Positions 26,359 to 34,495 of a DNA stretch of 42,308 bases are shown here, piece after piece. Source of the DNA: an uncultured Prevotella sp. Lineage in GTDB: Bacteria > Bacteroidota > Bacteroidia > Bacteroidales > Bacteroidaceae. The position numbers and the translations under genes were made by a program. Under the pieces are notes generated by a model. That model had not been told where the DNA came from and searched no databases. It saw only the letters and a program-made list of their open reading frames with translations. The stretch spans positions 1 through 42,308 of the forward strand of contig ONHE01000062.1 in NCBI GenBank assembly GCA_900317545.1. The letters run 5' to 3'. The stretch's first letter is position 1, and each line of letters opens with the position of its first letter.

Positions 26359-26629
26359 GCCGCGTCTCACATGGAGAACGGTGGCCGGGATGCACTTCCG
26401 GCCAGACTGACTCCCTGCTGATCCGCCTCTTTCGAAAGTTGTGCATCGCGTCGACTTGGGCCACGGGACATCCACCGGGATGTCCTGCCGCACAGGAAGA
26501 GGATGCACAACTTTCCGTTGGAGGCCCTTCAGGGCCGAGGCCAGCCGACCACATGCCATCCGGACCGACCGACTTTTCCCACCCCGACGCCACCCTGTTC
26601 ATCCATCAAACGAACATCATCGACAGCTT
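26359..26629. other. Structured intergenic region between uxaB and TIGR02757 gene
   Basis: This 271-bp stretch carries no convincing gene but is dense with inverted repeats. TGGCCGG/CCGGCCA lies at 26382-26404. An outer 13-bp pair AAAGTTGTGCATC/GATGCACAACTTT is at 26435-26447 and 26502-26514. Inside it is an inner 8-bp pair GGACATCC/GGATGTCC at 26466-26485. GGCCCT/AGGGCC lies at 26523-26536. None is followed by a T-run. The TIGR02757 frame is open back to 26441, but coding there is unlikely. Confidence 0.6.
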
Positions 26630-27373
26630 ATGAAACTCCCCGAATTGGCCGACCGCTATGAGACCGCTGACTTCATGGACAACGATCCGTCCCAGTTCAT
26701 GCATCTTTGCAGTGACCCGATCAACCAGGAATTGGCAGGTTTCGTCGCTTCCTGCCTGTCCATGGGACAGCGAAAGCAGCTCTGCGCGAAGATCACAGCG
26801 ATCATGGACATGGCCGGTCAGGATCTCCGCACGTGGATCATGCGTTCAGAATATACTGAGATGTTCCCCGATACGGGCACTTCTTTCTATCGCACCTACT
26901 CTCACCGGATGATCCGCCATCTGATGGACGGACTGCGGGACATGCTCCTCCGATACGGCAGCATGGGACAATTCATTCTTGAGCAGGCACACGACGGCCC
27001 TTCGGCCATCGCCGCCATCACCTCCTACTTCCGCCCTTACGACGTCGGCGGATTGGTTCCGAAAGACACGTCATCCTCCTGCAAGCGTGTCTGCATGTTC
27101 CTCCGCTGGATGGTCAGGGATCATTCGCCGGTCGACTTAGGCCTTTGGGCCGACCGCATAGACAAGCGCACGCTCATCATGCCGCTCGACACGCACGTCA
27201 TGAGACAGTCGATCCGACTTGGGTATCTGCAGCGCAGCACCCCGTCCATGCGCACGGCCGTCCTCCTGACGGAACAGATGCGGGCACTGTTTCCCGACGA
27301 TCCGCTCAAGGCAGACTTCGCCCTCTTCGGCTTAGGCATCGACGAAGCCTACGGGAACAACAACGCCCGATGA
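26630..27373 (+). CDS. TIGR02757 / DUF2400 family protein
   Basis: This 247-residue soluble protein is assigned to the TIGR02757 (DUF2400) family. Recognisable parts are the N-terminal LADRYETADFMDNDPSQFMH, the middle SFYRTYSHRMIRHLMDGL, then SSSCKRVCMFLRWMVRDHSPVDLGLW and the C-terminal DTHVMRQSIRLGYL. The arrangement is reminiscent of helix-hairpin-helix DNA glycosylase-like proteins, especially the RxxxFLRWMVR and PLDTHV segments. The catalytic role is not established. The start at 26630 is chosen because the family motif begins directly after it. It is transcribed in the same direction as uxaB, 271 bp away. A 22-bp repeat array lies after its stop codon. Confidence 0.82.
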   Translation: MKLPELADRYETADFMDNDPSQFMHLCSDPINQELAGFVASCLSMGQRKQLCAKITAIMDMAGQDLRTWIMRSEYTEMFPDTGTSFYRTYSHRMIRHLMDGLRDMLLRYGSMGQFILEQAHDGPSAIAAITSYFRPYDVGGLVPKDTSSSCKRVCMFLRWMVRDHSPVDLGLWADRIDKRTLIMPLDTHVMRQSIRLGYLQRSTPSMRTAVLLTEQMRALFPDDPLKADFALFGLGIDEAYGNNNAR

Positions 27374-27681
27374 TCCTCTACATCTTTTCCGACCTTCCTG
27401 ACCAGGCCCTTTCTTCGGCCGAGGAAGACAACTGCAGGGCACCGAAATGAAACCTCACCATTCGGAAACTACACCTCGCAAAATCATGGCACAACTACCG
27501 CCGGCGCAGAGCTATGCTCCGGGGCGTCGAAAGCATACATCCGGGGTGCCAAGAGCTATGCTCCGGGCGGCCCGGAGCATAGCTCTGCGGAAGCCACCCG
27601 AACCGTCCGTCGAACCAAAACAGACAATCTGCTTATTAACAATCTGTTAACTCAAAAACTCGAAAGTATCGAACACCCCTC
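27374..27681. other. Convergent intergenic stretch with repeat array
   Basis: The 308 bp between the TIGR02757 gene and the convergent DUF1460 gene holds no convincing gene. An open frame at 27447-27650 is the translation of the repeat array at 27507-27587 plus flanks. No T-tailed terminator was found. Confidence 0.65.
27507..27587 (+). repeat. 22-bp repeat array, copy 2, with a 16-bp palindrome
   Basis: Three forward units with 22-bp spacing start near 27508, 27530 and 27552 (core AGAGCTATGCTCCGGG; the second is degenerate). The third is followed by an inverted copy (27571-27586), making a perfect 16-bp stem with a 3-nt loop (27552-27586). The 18-mer GCCCGGAGCATAGCTCTG (27570-27587) is identical to 2628-2645 in the first array. 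In both places the array starts with CAGAGCTATGCTCCGGG at 109-135 bp beyond the stop codon of the gene read in the same direction. Confidence 0.85.
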
Positions 27682-28527
27682 TCACTGCACATGAATGATC
27701 CGGATCCCGACCTGCGAAGGGTGACGCTTCATATAAGTCTTGAGAAGCATCGGTTCCTCCACGATGCGCCCGTGGACCGTTGATGCGTTGAGCATGTGAA
27801 GGCCGTCTGCATGCCAGACGGCAATCCCGATATGCGAAGTGTCCAATCCGTCACGACTTGTTATGATGGCAATGATGTCCCCGTCGTGGATCGTGCTGCG
27901 GAACAACGTGTCATCCGCGATCTCCTGCTTGGGAATATAGGAATAGGTCAGTCCATTCAGTTCCTGCTCCATTTCCGCAATACCCTTGACCCAGCCGGGA
28001 TGCTTGACCAGCATGGGATAGAGGTGCGGATGGTGGCTCATATAGTTGATCCGGAGCGTCTGGACAGCCGTAAAAGGCGGATTGGGTGCCTGCACCTCCC
28101 GCACAAAACCCAAGCGCGTGTTGTCTTCGATCCATGCAGAGAAATAATGCAGCCGGTCCGTATAGGAGACATGCCCCTGTCGGTAACGGATGAGCTGAAG
28201 TTGCCGGCAGAAATCACGGAAGGTTGTCTGACCCTTCCGCGTACAGATGGCCAGCGCAAGGACATTCTCAACATAGGTCGTGCAGTCCATCTGCCGGAGG
28301 TTAACTACCAACCGCTCGTTGACATTGCGGTCAAGCGTTTTCCCGACATAGGGCAGCCCCTTCAGTTCGCGGGCAAACCGGATCATCAGGTTTTCATCTT
28401 GTCCGAAGGTCTTTCCCATTTTCAAGAGCCGGACGACTTTCAGACTGTCACTCCGGGTGTATTGCGGTTGCGCGGCGAGCGTGATACTATAGCACAAAAG
28501 AAAATAGAAAAGAAACCACTTTTTCAT
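27682..28527 (-). CDS. DUF1460 murein amidase-like protein
   Basis: This exported protein of 281 residues has a signal peptide (1-19, ending LAAQ) and the DUF1460 domain, a branch of the NlpC/P60 cysteine-peptidase fold related to N-acetylmuramoyl-L-alanine amidases. The likely nucleophile is the Cys in RQMDCTTYVENVLALA (near residue 81), and the likely catalytic His is in DTSHIGIAVW (near 232). It should trim peptidoglycan or murein fragments in the periplasm. Its ATG overlaps the stop of the DUF4421 gene by four bases, so it is translationally coupled to it. It is the last gene of a three-gene minus-strand operon. Confidence 0.85.
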   Translation of the reverse strand: MKKWFLFYFLLCYSITLAAQPQYTRSDSLKVVRLLKMGKTFGQDENLMIRFARELKGLPYVGKTLDRNVNERLVVNLRQMDCTTYVENVLALAICTRKGQTTFRDFCRQLQLIRYRQGHVSYTDRLHYFSAWIEDNTRLGFVREVQAPNPPFTAVQTLRINYMSHHPHLYPMLVKHPGWVKGIAEMEQELNGLTYSYIPKQEIADDTLFRSTIHDGDIIAIITSRDGLDTSHIGIAVWHADGLHMLNASTVHGRIVEEPMLLKTYMKRHPSQVGIRIIHVQ

Positions 28528-29600
28528 CGTTTGTTAAAATTGAATCCTACATAGATATTGACGCTTCCGAAGGAATTGTTGGTATAAAACTGACTCTTCC
28601 GGTAGTTGTAGGTATGAAAGATGGCATTGGCACCGGCAAACCATTTCGTATTGTTCCAGACAACGCCCAAGCGCCAGACGCCGTCAAGGTTGAAGTTGGA
28701 AAACGAGAAATTCTCCAACGTGAACTTATGTACGTCCATGTCACCGGCCGAATGCTTATATCCCAAGGCTAACGACAGCGAGACGTCGAAGAGCCAGTTG
28801 CGGGCGAAAACCCAGTTATAGGCGTAGCCTGCGGAGAAGGCCAGGTCCCTGTAACGGACGCTTCCCACCGTCAGACTGCTGTCGATCTGCGCCTTGTCAA
28901 GGGTCTCCTGGCCCAGACGCTCGGCCATCAACCGGGACAGAGAGGCCCAGTCGACCTGCAGGCTATGGCTCGTATAGCCGATGCCGGCAAGCCACGAACC
29001 GCAGCTGCGCCGCTGCACCGTGCTCTGGCTATAGGCCGCGGGATAGGAGAAGCGGTGATGATTGAAGATATAATAGAGATTGAATCCCTTGATGCTTGTA
29101 GACAAACCGTCGAAACCGACATCCCTCATCGCGTCGGTATTCACCCCTTCACCCAAGACCAAAGTGCGCACTTTGTAGTCGTTGCCCGTCTTCCGGTAGA
29201 AGAGATCGAGACCGAGCTGATTGCTGTAGAGGCTGATGTTGAAGTCCTGTTTGTGGTTGCCGTCGCCAAGATGCGAGAAATCCAGCGTATAGCCAAGGAA
29301 TATCCACCGCCAGCCGAAGTAGGGTCCGAACTTGATGCTCGGCTTCGGGGCGAACGTGACACTTTGCCCGCTCTTGCTGTAGAGGCTGTAGATCTCATAC
29401 GTGTTCGTATTCTGGATCATGGCGGCAAAGTTGTAATGCTGCGGCTCAATATAGCTTGTATCGACCCGGCTGAAGGTCTTCACGAGATCGTAAAGACGCT
29501 GACCGAAGCTTCGTTTCTCAGGCACGGAATCACCGCTCATCGCCCAAAGCGGCGTGAGAGGGATCAGGAGGAGAAACAGGAGCAACGGTCTTCTTTTCAA
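28524..29600 (-). CDS. DUF4421 outer-membrane beta-barrel protein
   Basis: This 358-residue protein has a signal peptide (about 1-20, ending LWAM) and the composition of a beta-barrel: alternating aromatic and polar residues, many Tyr/Phe-Asn strands, and a C-terminal strand INIYVGFNFNKR. It is recognised as DUF4421, a Bacteroidota family of unknown role. The segments IKFGPYFGWRWIFLGYTLDFSH and GFNLYYIFNHHRFSYPAAYSQ are family-like. It sits between a Gfo/Idh/MocA oxidoreductase (19 nt upstream) and a murein amidase (4-nt overlap). The tight coupling with the amidase suggests a common envelope function, for example uptake or release of cell-wall fragments, but that is inference. Confidence 0.8.
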   Translation of the reverse strand: MKRRPLLLFLLLIPLTPLWAMSGDSVPEKRSFGQRLYDLVKTFSRVDTSYIEPQHYNFAAMIQNTNTYEIYSLYSKSGQSVTFAPKPSIKFGPYFGWRWIFLGYTLDFSHLGDGNHKQDFNISLYSNQLGLDLFYRKTGNDYKVRTLVLGEGVNTDAMRDVGFDGLSTSIKGFNLYYIFNHHRFSYPAAYSQSTVQRRSCGSWLAGIGYTSHSLQVDWASLSRLMAERLGQETLDKAQIDSSLTVGSVRYRDLAFSAGYAYNWVFARNWLFDVSLSLALGYKHSAGDMDVHKFTLENFSFSNFNLDGVWRLGVVWNNTKWFAGANAIFHTYNYRKSQFYTNNSFGSVNIYVGFNFNKR

Positions 29601-29619
29601 AATGCACGGATCTTTCGTT

Positions 29620-30603
29620 CTAATACTTGCCTAAGATGCGGTCGAGCACCCAGTTGACCGGGGTGGTCGTGACGCACGTGCTGTTGCAGGATCCGATGCC
29701 CTGCAGGTCTTCAATGACGGCCTTGATGATCGGCAGCTGCACATAGGGCGGGTTGGGAACGGTGATATTGGTCGTCCCTTCACTGGTCACCAAGTGGATG
29801 GGGGCGTAGTCGAAGACTGAGAACGTGAGCGTTCCCTGGTCGCCGATGATCTCGATGCAGTCTTCCTTGGCACTGGCATGCCCGACGAAGCACCAGGAGC
29901 CACTGCCGACGACGCCGTTCTCGAAGCGGAAACAGGCACTGATCACATCCTCGGCATCATAGAGATGAGCCCGGTTTTCACAGTAGCCGTGGGCCTTCAC
30001 GATGACCCCGAAGATGTCCTGCAGCAAGTCAAGCTGATGGGGAGCCAAATCATAAAAATAGCCTCCGCCGGCTATCTCGGGCCGGAGACGCCAAGGCTGG
30101 TCCTTGCGGGGCAGATGGTCGACTTCACGCGGAGGCACGGTGAACCTGACCTGCACATTCAGAATCCGGCCGAGAACACCCTCGTTGACGATCTGCTTGA
30201 CACGCTGAAAATAAGGAAGATAGCGGCGATAGTAGGCAACGAAGCACGGCACGCCGGTCTGTTCGCTGACGCGGTTGACCCGGACACAATCCTCATAGCT
30301 CGACGCCAACGGTTTCTCGACATACACCGGCTTGCCCGCCCGCATGGCCATGATGGCAAACGTGGCATGGCTTGAAGGCGGGGTGGCAACGTAGATGGCG
30401 TTGACATCCGGATCGTCGATGAGCTTCTGGGCGTCCGTGTACCACTTCCGAATGTGATAGCGCTCGGCATAAGCCCGCGCGCGCGTCTCGCTTCGGCTCA
30501 TCACCGCCTCGACATGCGATCCATCCACCTCATTAAAGGCTGGGCCGGACTTCTTCTCCGTCACCTCGCCACATCCTATAAATCCCCAACTGATTTGCTT
30601 CAT
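29620..30603 (-). CDS. Gfo/Idh/MocA family oxidoreductase
   Basis: This 327-residue cytoplasmic protein is an NAD(P)-dependent oxidoreductase of the Gfo/Idh/MocA family. The N-terminal Rossmann motif is WGFIGCGEVTEKK (5-17), followed by NAIYVATPPSSHA and the conserved VEKPLA (near 95). The C-terminal substrate domain has GGGYFYDLAPHQLDLLQDIFG. Such enzymes oxidise or reduce sugars, inositols or amino-sugars; the substrate cannot be read here. It is the first gene of the minus-strand operon with DUF4421 and DUF1460, with a promoter at 30621-30628. It might act on a sugar from cell-wall or glycan recycling, but this rests on neighbourhood only. Confidence 0.88.
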   Translation of the reverse strand: MKQISWGFIGCGEVTEKKSGPAFNEVDGSHVEAVMSRSETRARAYAERYHIRKWYTDAQKLIDDPDVNAIYVATPPSSHATFAIMAMRAGKPVYVEKPLASSYEDCVRVNRVSEQTGVPCFVAYYRRYLPYFQRVKQIVNEGVLGRILNVQVRFTVPPREVDHLPRKDQPWRLRPEIAGGGYFYDLAPHQLDLLQDIFGVIVKAHGYCENRAHLYDAEDVISACFRFENGVVGSGSWCFVGHASAKEDCIEIIGDQGTLTFSVFDYAPIHLVTSEGTTNITVPNPPYVQLPIIKAVIEDLQGIGSCNSTCVTTTPVNWVLDRILGKY

Positions 30604-30620
30604 GCGATACGTATTTTTTG

Positions 30621-30628
30621 CAAAGATA
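30621..30628 (-). promoter_or_regulatory. Promoter -7 box of the Gfo/Idh-DUF4421-DUF1460 operon
   Basis: Read on the minus strand the box is TATCTTTG (followed by C), fitting TAnnTTTG. It lies 18 nt before the ATG at 30603, back to back with the engB promoter. Confidence 0.65.
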
Positions 30629-30673
30629 GCAATTAGAATTGAGAAAAGACGCCCATAGGTTGAGATTTTTTCG

Positions 30674-30681
30674 TATCTTTG
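30674..30681 (+). promoter_or_regulatory. Promoter -7 box of engB
   Basis: TATCTTTG lies 21 nt before the ATG at 30703. A TTG at 30679 that would extend the engB frame overlaps this box and is therefore unlikely to be the start. Confidence 0.65.
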
Positions 30682-30702
30682 CAGGCAAAAGAAGCAACCG
30701 CA

Positions 30703-31305
30703 ATGGAAATCAAGAAATCAGAATTTGTCATTTCAGCCCCACATGTAAGCCAATGCCCAAATGACTCCAAGTTCGAGTATGCTTTCATCGGACGAAGCAA
30801 TGTAGGCAAGTCTAGCCTGATTAACATGCTTTGCAACCATAAAGGACTGGCCAAGACTTCATCCACTCCGGGAAAGACGCTGCTGATCAACCACTTCATC
30901 ATCAACAATGAGTGGTATCTGGTAGATCTGCCCGGATATGGCTACGCGAAACGGTCGAAAACCATCCAGCAGAAGATCGAGCAGATGATCACAAGCTATA
31001 TCCTCCAGCGGAAGCAATTAGTCAACCTCTTCTTGCTCATCGATATCCGGCATGAGCAGCAGGCGATCGACCGCGAATTCATCGACTGGCTCGGCGAAAG
31101 CAGCATTCCCTTCGCAATCATCTTTACCAAGGCGGACAAATTGGGGCCTGTCAAGGCCCGCCAGAACGCCGAAAAGTGGATGGAACAGCTGAAGGACAGA
31201 TGGGACGAACTGCCCCCCTACTTCATCACCAGCGCTGAAAAGAAAACCGGACGGGACGAAGTTCTCGACTATATCGACAAGATCAACATGGAACTCAAGG
31301 CGTGA
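30703..31305 (+). CDS. engB: Ribosome biogenesis GTPase EngB (YihA/YsxC)
   Basis: This 200-residue protein is a TRAFAC-class GTPase of the EngB/YsxC family, which is needed for late assembly of the large ribosomal subunit. The G motifs are [10 protein letters not shown] (G1, about 30-39), a Thr in SSTPGKT (G2), [11 protein letters not shown] (G3, about 75), FTKADKLG (G4, near 143) and TSAEKKTG (G5, near 178). Length and order are normal for the family. The ATG at 30703 is chosen because a TTG further upstream lies in the promoter box. The ABC-F gene follows 90 bp downstream. Confidence 0.95.
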   Translation: MEIKKSEFVISAPHVSQCPNDSKFEYAFIGRSNVGKSSLINMLCNHKGLAKTSSTPGKTLLINHFIINNEWYLVDLPGYGYAKRSKTIQQKIEQMITSYILQRKQLVNLFLLIDIRHEQQAIDREFIDWLGESSIPFAIIFTKADKLGPVKARQNAEKWMEQLKDRWDELPPYFITSAEKKTGRDEVLDYIDKINMELKA

Positions 31306-31395
31306 GACTCCCTCATTCACCTACGGCGCCCCCCTTCCTCACCGGCCATTCCCCCCAATGACACGGTGCAGACAGACTTCAGAAGACAACAGACT

Positions 31396-33180
31396 ATGGC
31401 CCAGATACCCTATTTAGACGTACAGCACCTCACTAAATCGTTCGGAGCGCAAGTGCTTTTCAGCGACATCTCATTTTCTGTCGCAGAAGGACAGCGTGTA
31501 GGCCTGATTGCCCAGAACGGAACCGGAAAATCGACCTTGCTATCGGTGATCACAGGTAAAGAGGGCTATGACAACGGTGAGATCATCTACAGGCGCGACT
31601 TGAAGACGGGCTACTTGGAACAGTCGCCCACATTTGATCCGGAGGAGTCTGTACTGGATGCCTGCTTCAATCATCATGGGGATCCGGAGCGGGTGTTGAA
31701 AGCCAAGCAGATCCTCACGCAGCTGAAGATCACCGACTTGGATCAGCCGATGGGCCAACTCAGTGGCGGACAACAGAAGCGGGTGGCACTTGCCAACGTG
31801 CTGATCACCGAACCCGACTTCCTCATCCTTGACGAACCGACCAACCATCTGGATCTCGAGATGATCGAATGGCTGGAGGGCTATCTCTCGAGAGGCAACA
31901 AGACGCTGATGATGGTGACACATGACCGTTTTTTCCTGGACCGTGTCTGCAATATCATCTTGGAGCTGGACAACCGCTCTATCTATACCTATCGCGGCAA
32001 TTATGCCTACTATCTGGAGAAAAGACAAGACCGCATTGACCAAACAAGGGCTGAAATAGCACGCGCCAACAACCTCTACCGCACCGAGTTAGAATGGATG
32101 AGGCGCATGCCACAGGCACGAGGGCACAAAGCGAAGTATCGGGAAGATGCCTTCTATGAATTGGAGGCCAAGGCCAAGCAACGCATTGAGGAACGACAGA
32201 TCAGGCTCAAGGCTCGCAACGTATACATTGGATCCAAGATCTTCGAATGTCAATATGTTTCAAAGAAATATGAAGACAAGGTCATCCTAAAGGACTTCTA
32301 CTACAACTTCGCACGTTTTGAAAAGATGGGAATCGTTGGCAACAACGGCACCGGCAAGTCGACCTTTCTCAAACTGTTGTTGGGATCGGTGAGACCGGAT
32401 GAAGGAAAATTCGACATCGGTGATACGGTCCGGTTCGGCTACTTCGCCCAGGAAGGGCTCCGGTTCGACGAGCAGCAGAAAGTAATCGACATCATCACCG
32501 ACATCGCCGACTATATTGATCTCGGCGGAGGACACCACATGACGGCCTCCCAATTCCTGCAGTATTTTCTCTTCACGCCCGAACAGCAACACAATTTCGT
32601 CTACAAGCTGAGTGGTGGAGAGAAACGCAAGTTGTACCTATGCACTGTCCTGATGCACAATCCGAACTTTCTGGTCTTGGATGAGCCTACCAACGACCTT
32701 GACATCCAAACCCTCCAGATCTTGGAGGAATATCTGCAAGACTTCCCGGGATGCGTGATCGTGGTCAGTCATGACCGCTATTTCATGGACAAAGTTGTCG
32801 ATCATCTGCTGGTCTTCAAAGGTGACGGTATCATAAAGGATTTCCCCGGTAATTACACTCAATTCAGAGCGTGGAACGAACTCGAACAAAAGAGAGAACA
32901 AAAAGAGAACAAAGACGAGCCGGTAAACAGGAAAGAGAAAAAGAACTATCACAATGACACCCGGAAAAGGATGTCCTACAAGGAGAGAAGGGAATTCGAG
33001 CAGTTAGGAAAGGAGATTGAAGCGCTCGAAGCCGAACAAAAACGATTGGAAGAAAAACTGTGCAGCGGCACGCTTCCAATTGATGAACTGACTGAGATCA
33101 GCAAGCGGCTTCCACTGCTCAAAGAAGAATTGGACGGGAAAAGCCTGCGTTGGCTTGAGCTCTCGGAATTAGAGGCCTAA
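31396..33180 (+). CDS. ABC-F family ATPase (Uup-like)
   Basis: This protein of 594 residues is a soluble ABC-F ATPase with two ATP-binding cassettes and no membrane domain. The first cassette has QNGTGKSTLL (near 40), LSGGQQKRVALA and FLILDEPTNHLD. The second has GNNGTGKSTFLKL (near 320), LSGGEKRKLYL and FLVLDEPTNDLD. A linker between them is rich in basic and helical residues (about 205-275). The C-terminal tail (about 495-594) is a charged coiled coil, as in Uup. ABC-F proteins act at the ribosome or, for Uup, may act on branched DNA. The C-terminal coiled coil favours Uup-like over EttA-like. An upstream GTG at 31366 would add ten residues; the ATG at 31396 is preferred. Confidence 0.9.
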   Translation: MAQIPYLDVQHLTKSFGAQVLFSDISFSVAEGQRVGLIAQNGTGKSTLLSVITGKEGYDNGEIIYRRDLKTGYLEQSPTFDPEESVLDACFNHHGDPERVLKAKQILTQLKITDLDQPMGQLSGGQQKRVALANVLITEPDFLILDEPTNHLDLEMIEWLEGYLSRGNKTLMMVTHDRFFLDRVCNIILELDNRSIYTYRGNYAYYLEKRQDRIDQTRAEIARANNLYRTELEWMRRMPQARGHKAKYREDAFYELEAKAKQRIEERQIRLKARNVYIGSKIFECQYVSKKYEDKVILKDFYYNFARFEKMGIVGNNGTGKSTFLKLLLGSVRPDEGKFDIGDTVRFGYFAQEGLRFDEQQKVIDIITDIADYIDLGGGHHMTASQFLQYFLFTPEQQHNFVYKLSGGEKRKLYLCTVLMHNPNFLVLDEPTNDLDIQTLQILEEYLQDFPGCVIVVSHDRYFMDKVVDHLLVFKGDGIIKDFPGNYTQFRAWNELEQKREQKENKDEPVNRKEKKNYHNDTRKRMSYKERREFEQLGKEIEALEAEQKRLEEKLCSGTLPIDELTEISKRLPLLKEELDGKSLRWLELSELEA

Positions 33181-33264
33181 AACCGCAGAAGGATCATTGC
33201 GAACAGACTCAACTACGGGCTTTTCACGACATTACAGAAACGGTGCGAAAACCTTGTAATTTTC

Positions 33265-33291
33265 AGGCGGATGAGAAAAGATCATCCGCCT
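33265..33291. terminator. Stem-loop after the ABC-F gene
   Basis: AGGCGGATGA (33265-33274) and TCATCCGCCT (33282-33291) form a perfect 10-bp stem with a 7-nt loop. The nearest T-run (CTTTTTT) is about 15 nt downstream, so this is a possible but not classical terminator. Confidence 0.55.
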
Positions 33292-33359
33292 ACCCGACTT
33301 TAACCTTTTTTAATCGAAAATATATGTCCCTAAGGTGAACAACCTATTGATTTTTTTAG

Positions 33360-33367
33360 TAATTTTG
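33360..33367 (+). promoter_or_regulatory. Promoter -7 box of rpoD
   Basis: TAATTTTG fits TAnnTTTG. The transcript would carry a leader of about 65 nt before the ATG at 33438. No clear -33 element is seen. Confidence 0.6.
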
Positions 33368-33437
33368 CATCGTTTTAGGGTCAAAGTTTAGATAAAAGAT
33401 TGATTTTCAAGCATTTATAAAGTTTAAGGTATATAAG

Positions 33438-34310
33438 ATGAGACAATTAAAGATTCAGAAAAGCATTACTAACCGATCAAGCGAAGCTTTGGACAAATAC
33501 CTGGTTGAGATTGGGCGTGCCCCTCTCATCACGATTGATGAAGAGATCGAACTGGCGCAGAAGATCAAGAAAGGAGGGCCGGAAGGGGAAATTGCCAAAG
33601 ACAAACTTGTTACGGCCAATCTGCGGTTTGTCGTGTCTGTTGCCAAGCAATATCAACATCAAGGACTGACCTTGACTGACCTCATCGACGAGGGTAACAT
33701 CGGTCTGATCAAGGCTGCCCAGAAGTTTGACGAGACCAGAGGCTTCAAGTTCATTTCCTACGCCGTCTGGTGGATTCGTCAAAGCATTCTTCAGGCCATC
33801 GCGGAACAAAGCCGCATCGTCCGACTTCCGCTCAACCAGGTAGGATCCTTGAATAAGATCAACCACGAAATCAACAAATTCGAGCAGGAGAACCAACGTC
33901 ACCCGAGCGTTTCGGAACTGTCCGAAGCCACCAACATAGACGAAGAAAAGATCGGACAAAGCATGATGGCAGACGGTCATCATGTAAGTATTGACGCACC
34001 GTTCCAAGACGGTGAAGACAACTGCATGTTGGACGTGATGTCTTCCGGCGATGACAGCAGGACGGATAGGCATGTGGATCACGAGAGTATGGCGTTAGAA
34101 CTCAACTCGGTACTCAACAAGGTATTGAAAGAAAGGGAGATCACCATCATCCGTGAATGTTTTGGTATCGGATGTCACGAAAAAGGTCTTGAAGAGATCG
34201 GTGATCAATTAGGGCTTACCCGTGAGCGTGTCCGCCAAATCCGGGAGAAAAGTATCGCAAAGCTTCGGGACAGCGGCAACGCGAAGATTCTGATGAAATA
34301 TTTAGGATAA
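33438..34310 (+). CDS. rpoD: Primary RNA polymerase sigma factor (sigma-70/RpoD type)
   Basis: This 290-residue sigma factor is the Bacteroidota primary (group 1) type, which recognises the TTTG/TAnnTTTG promoters seen throughout the window. Region 1.2 is near 15-45 (LDKYLVEIGRAPLI), region 2 near 57-125 (LVTANLRFVVSVAKQY, LIDEGNIGLIKAAQKFD, SYAVWWIRQSI), region 3 near 135-205, and region 4 near 225-285, with the helix-turn-helix LEEIGDQLGLTRERVRQIREK. Region 1.1 is absent, as is usual in this phylum. It is a single gene between its own promoter and a strong bidirectional terminator. Confidence 0.95.
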   Translation: MRQLKIQKSITNRSSEALDKYLVEIGRAPLITIDEEIELAQKIKKGGPEGEIAKDKLVTANLRFVVSVAKQYQHQGLTLTDLIDEGNIGLIKAAQKFDETRGFKFISYAVWWIRQSILQAIAEQSRIVRLPLNQVGSLNKINHEINKFEQENQRHPSVSELSEATNIDEEKIGQSMMADGHHVSIDAPFQDGEDNCMLDVMSSGDDSRTDRHVDHESMALELNSVLNKVLKEREITIIRECFGIGCHEKGLEEIGDQLGLTRERVRQIREKSIAKLRDSGNAKILMKYLG

Positions 34311-34373
34311 ATTATTGCTTTTTCCTGACTGCCCATCTTTGTCCATAAGGCAGGATGGACGGGAGAAGACTAT

Positions 34374-34437
34374 AAAAAACGACTAATCTGACTTTGGATC
34401 AAACCATTGGGGCATCCGTAAGTCAGATTAGTCTTTT
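34374..34437. terminator. Bidirectional terminator between rpoD and DUF3127 gene
   Basis: A perfect 14-bp stem, GACTAATCTGACTT (34381-34394) and AAGTCAGATTAGTC (34420-34433), is preceded by AAAAAAC and followed by TTTT. It can act for both convergent genes. The loop is unusually long (25 nt) and can form a small GGAT/ATCC inner pairing. Confidence 0.85.
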
Positions 34438-34495
34438 CATGCCCATAAATCCACATGGGCCCAAACCTCTTTGTCAGAACGGCAGCAGATTCTTA

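Noticed and set aside
25240..26559. A 439-codon open frame antisense to uxaB
   Set aside because: It lies wholly opposite a well-conserved enzyme gene with GC-rich third positions, which create long antisense frames. Its translation shows no recognisable domain.
26441..26629. 63-codon N-terminal extension of the TIGR02757 protein
   Set aside because: It covers the hairpin-rich intergenic region, reads as low-complexity Arg/His/Pro-rich sequence, and the family domain begins at the ATG at 26630.
27447..27650. A 67-codon plus-strand frame over the second repeat array
   Set aside because: It also consists of translated repeat (SYAPG, RAMLRA) and has no support as a protein.
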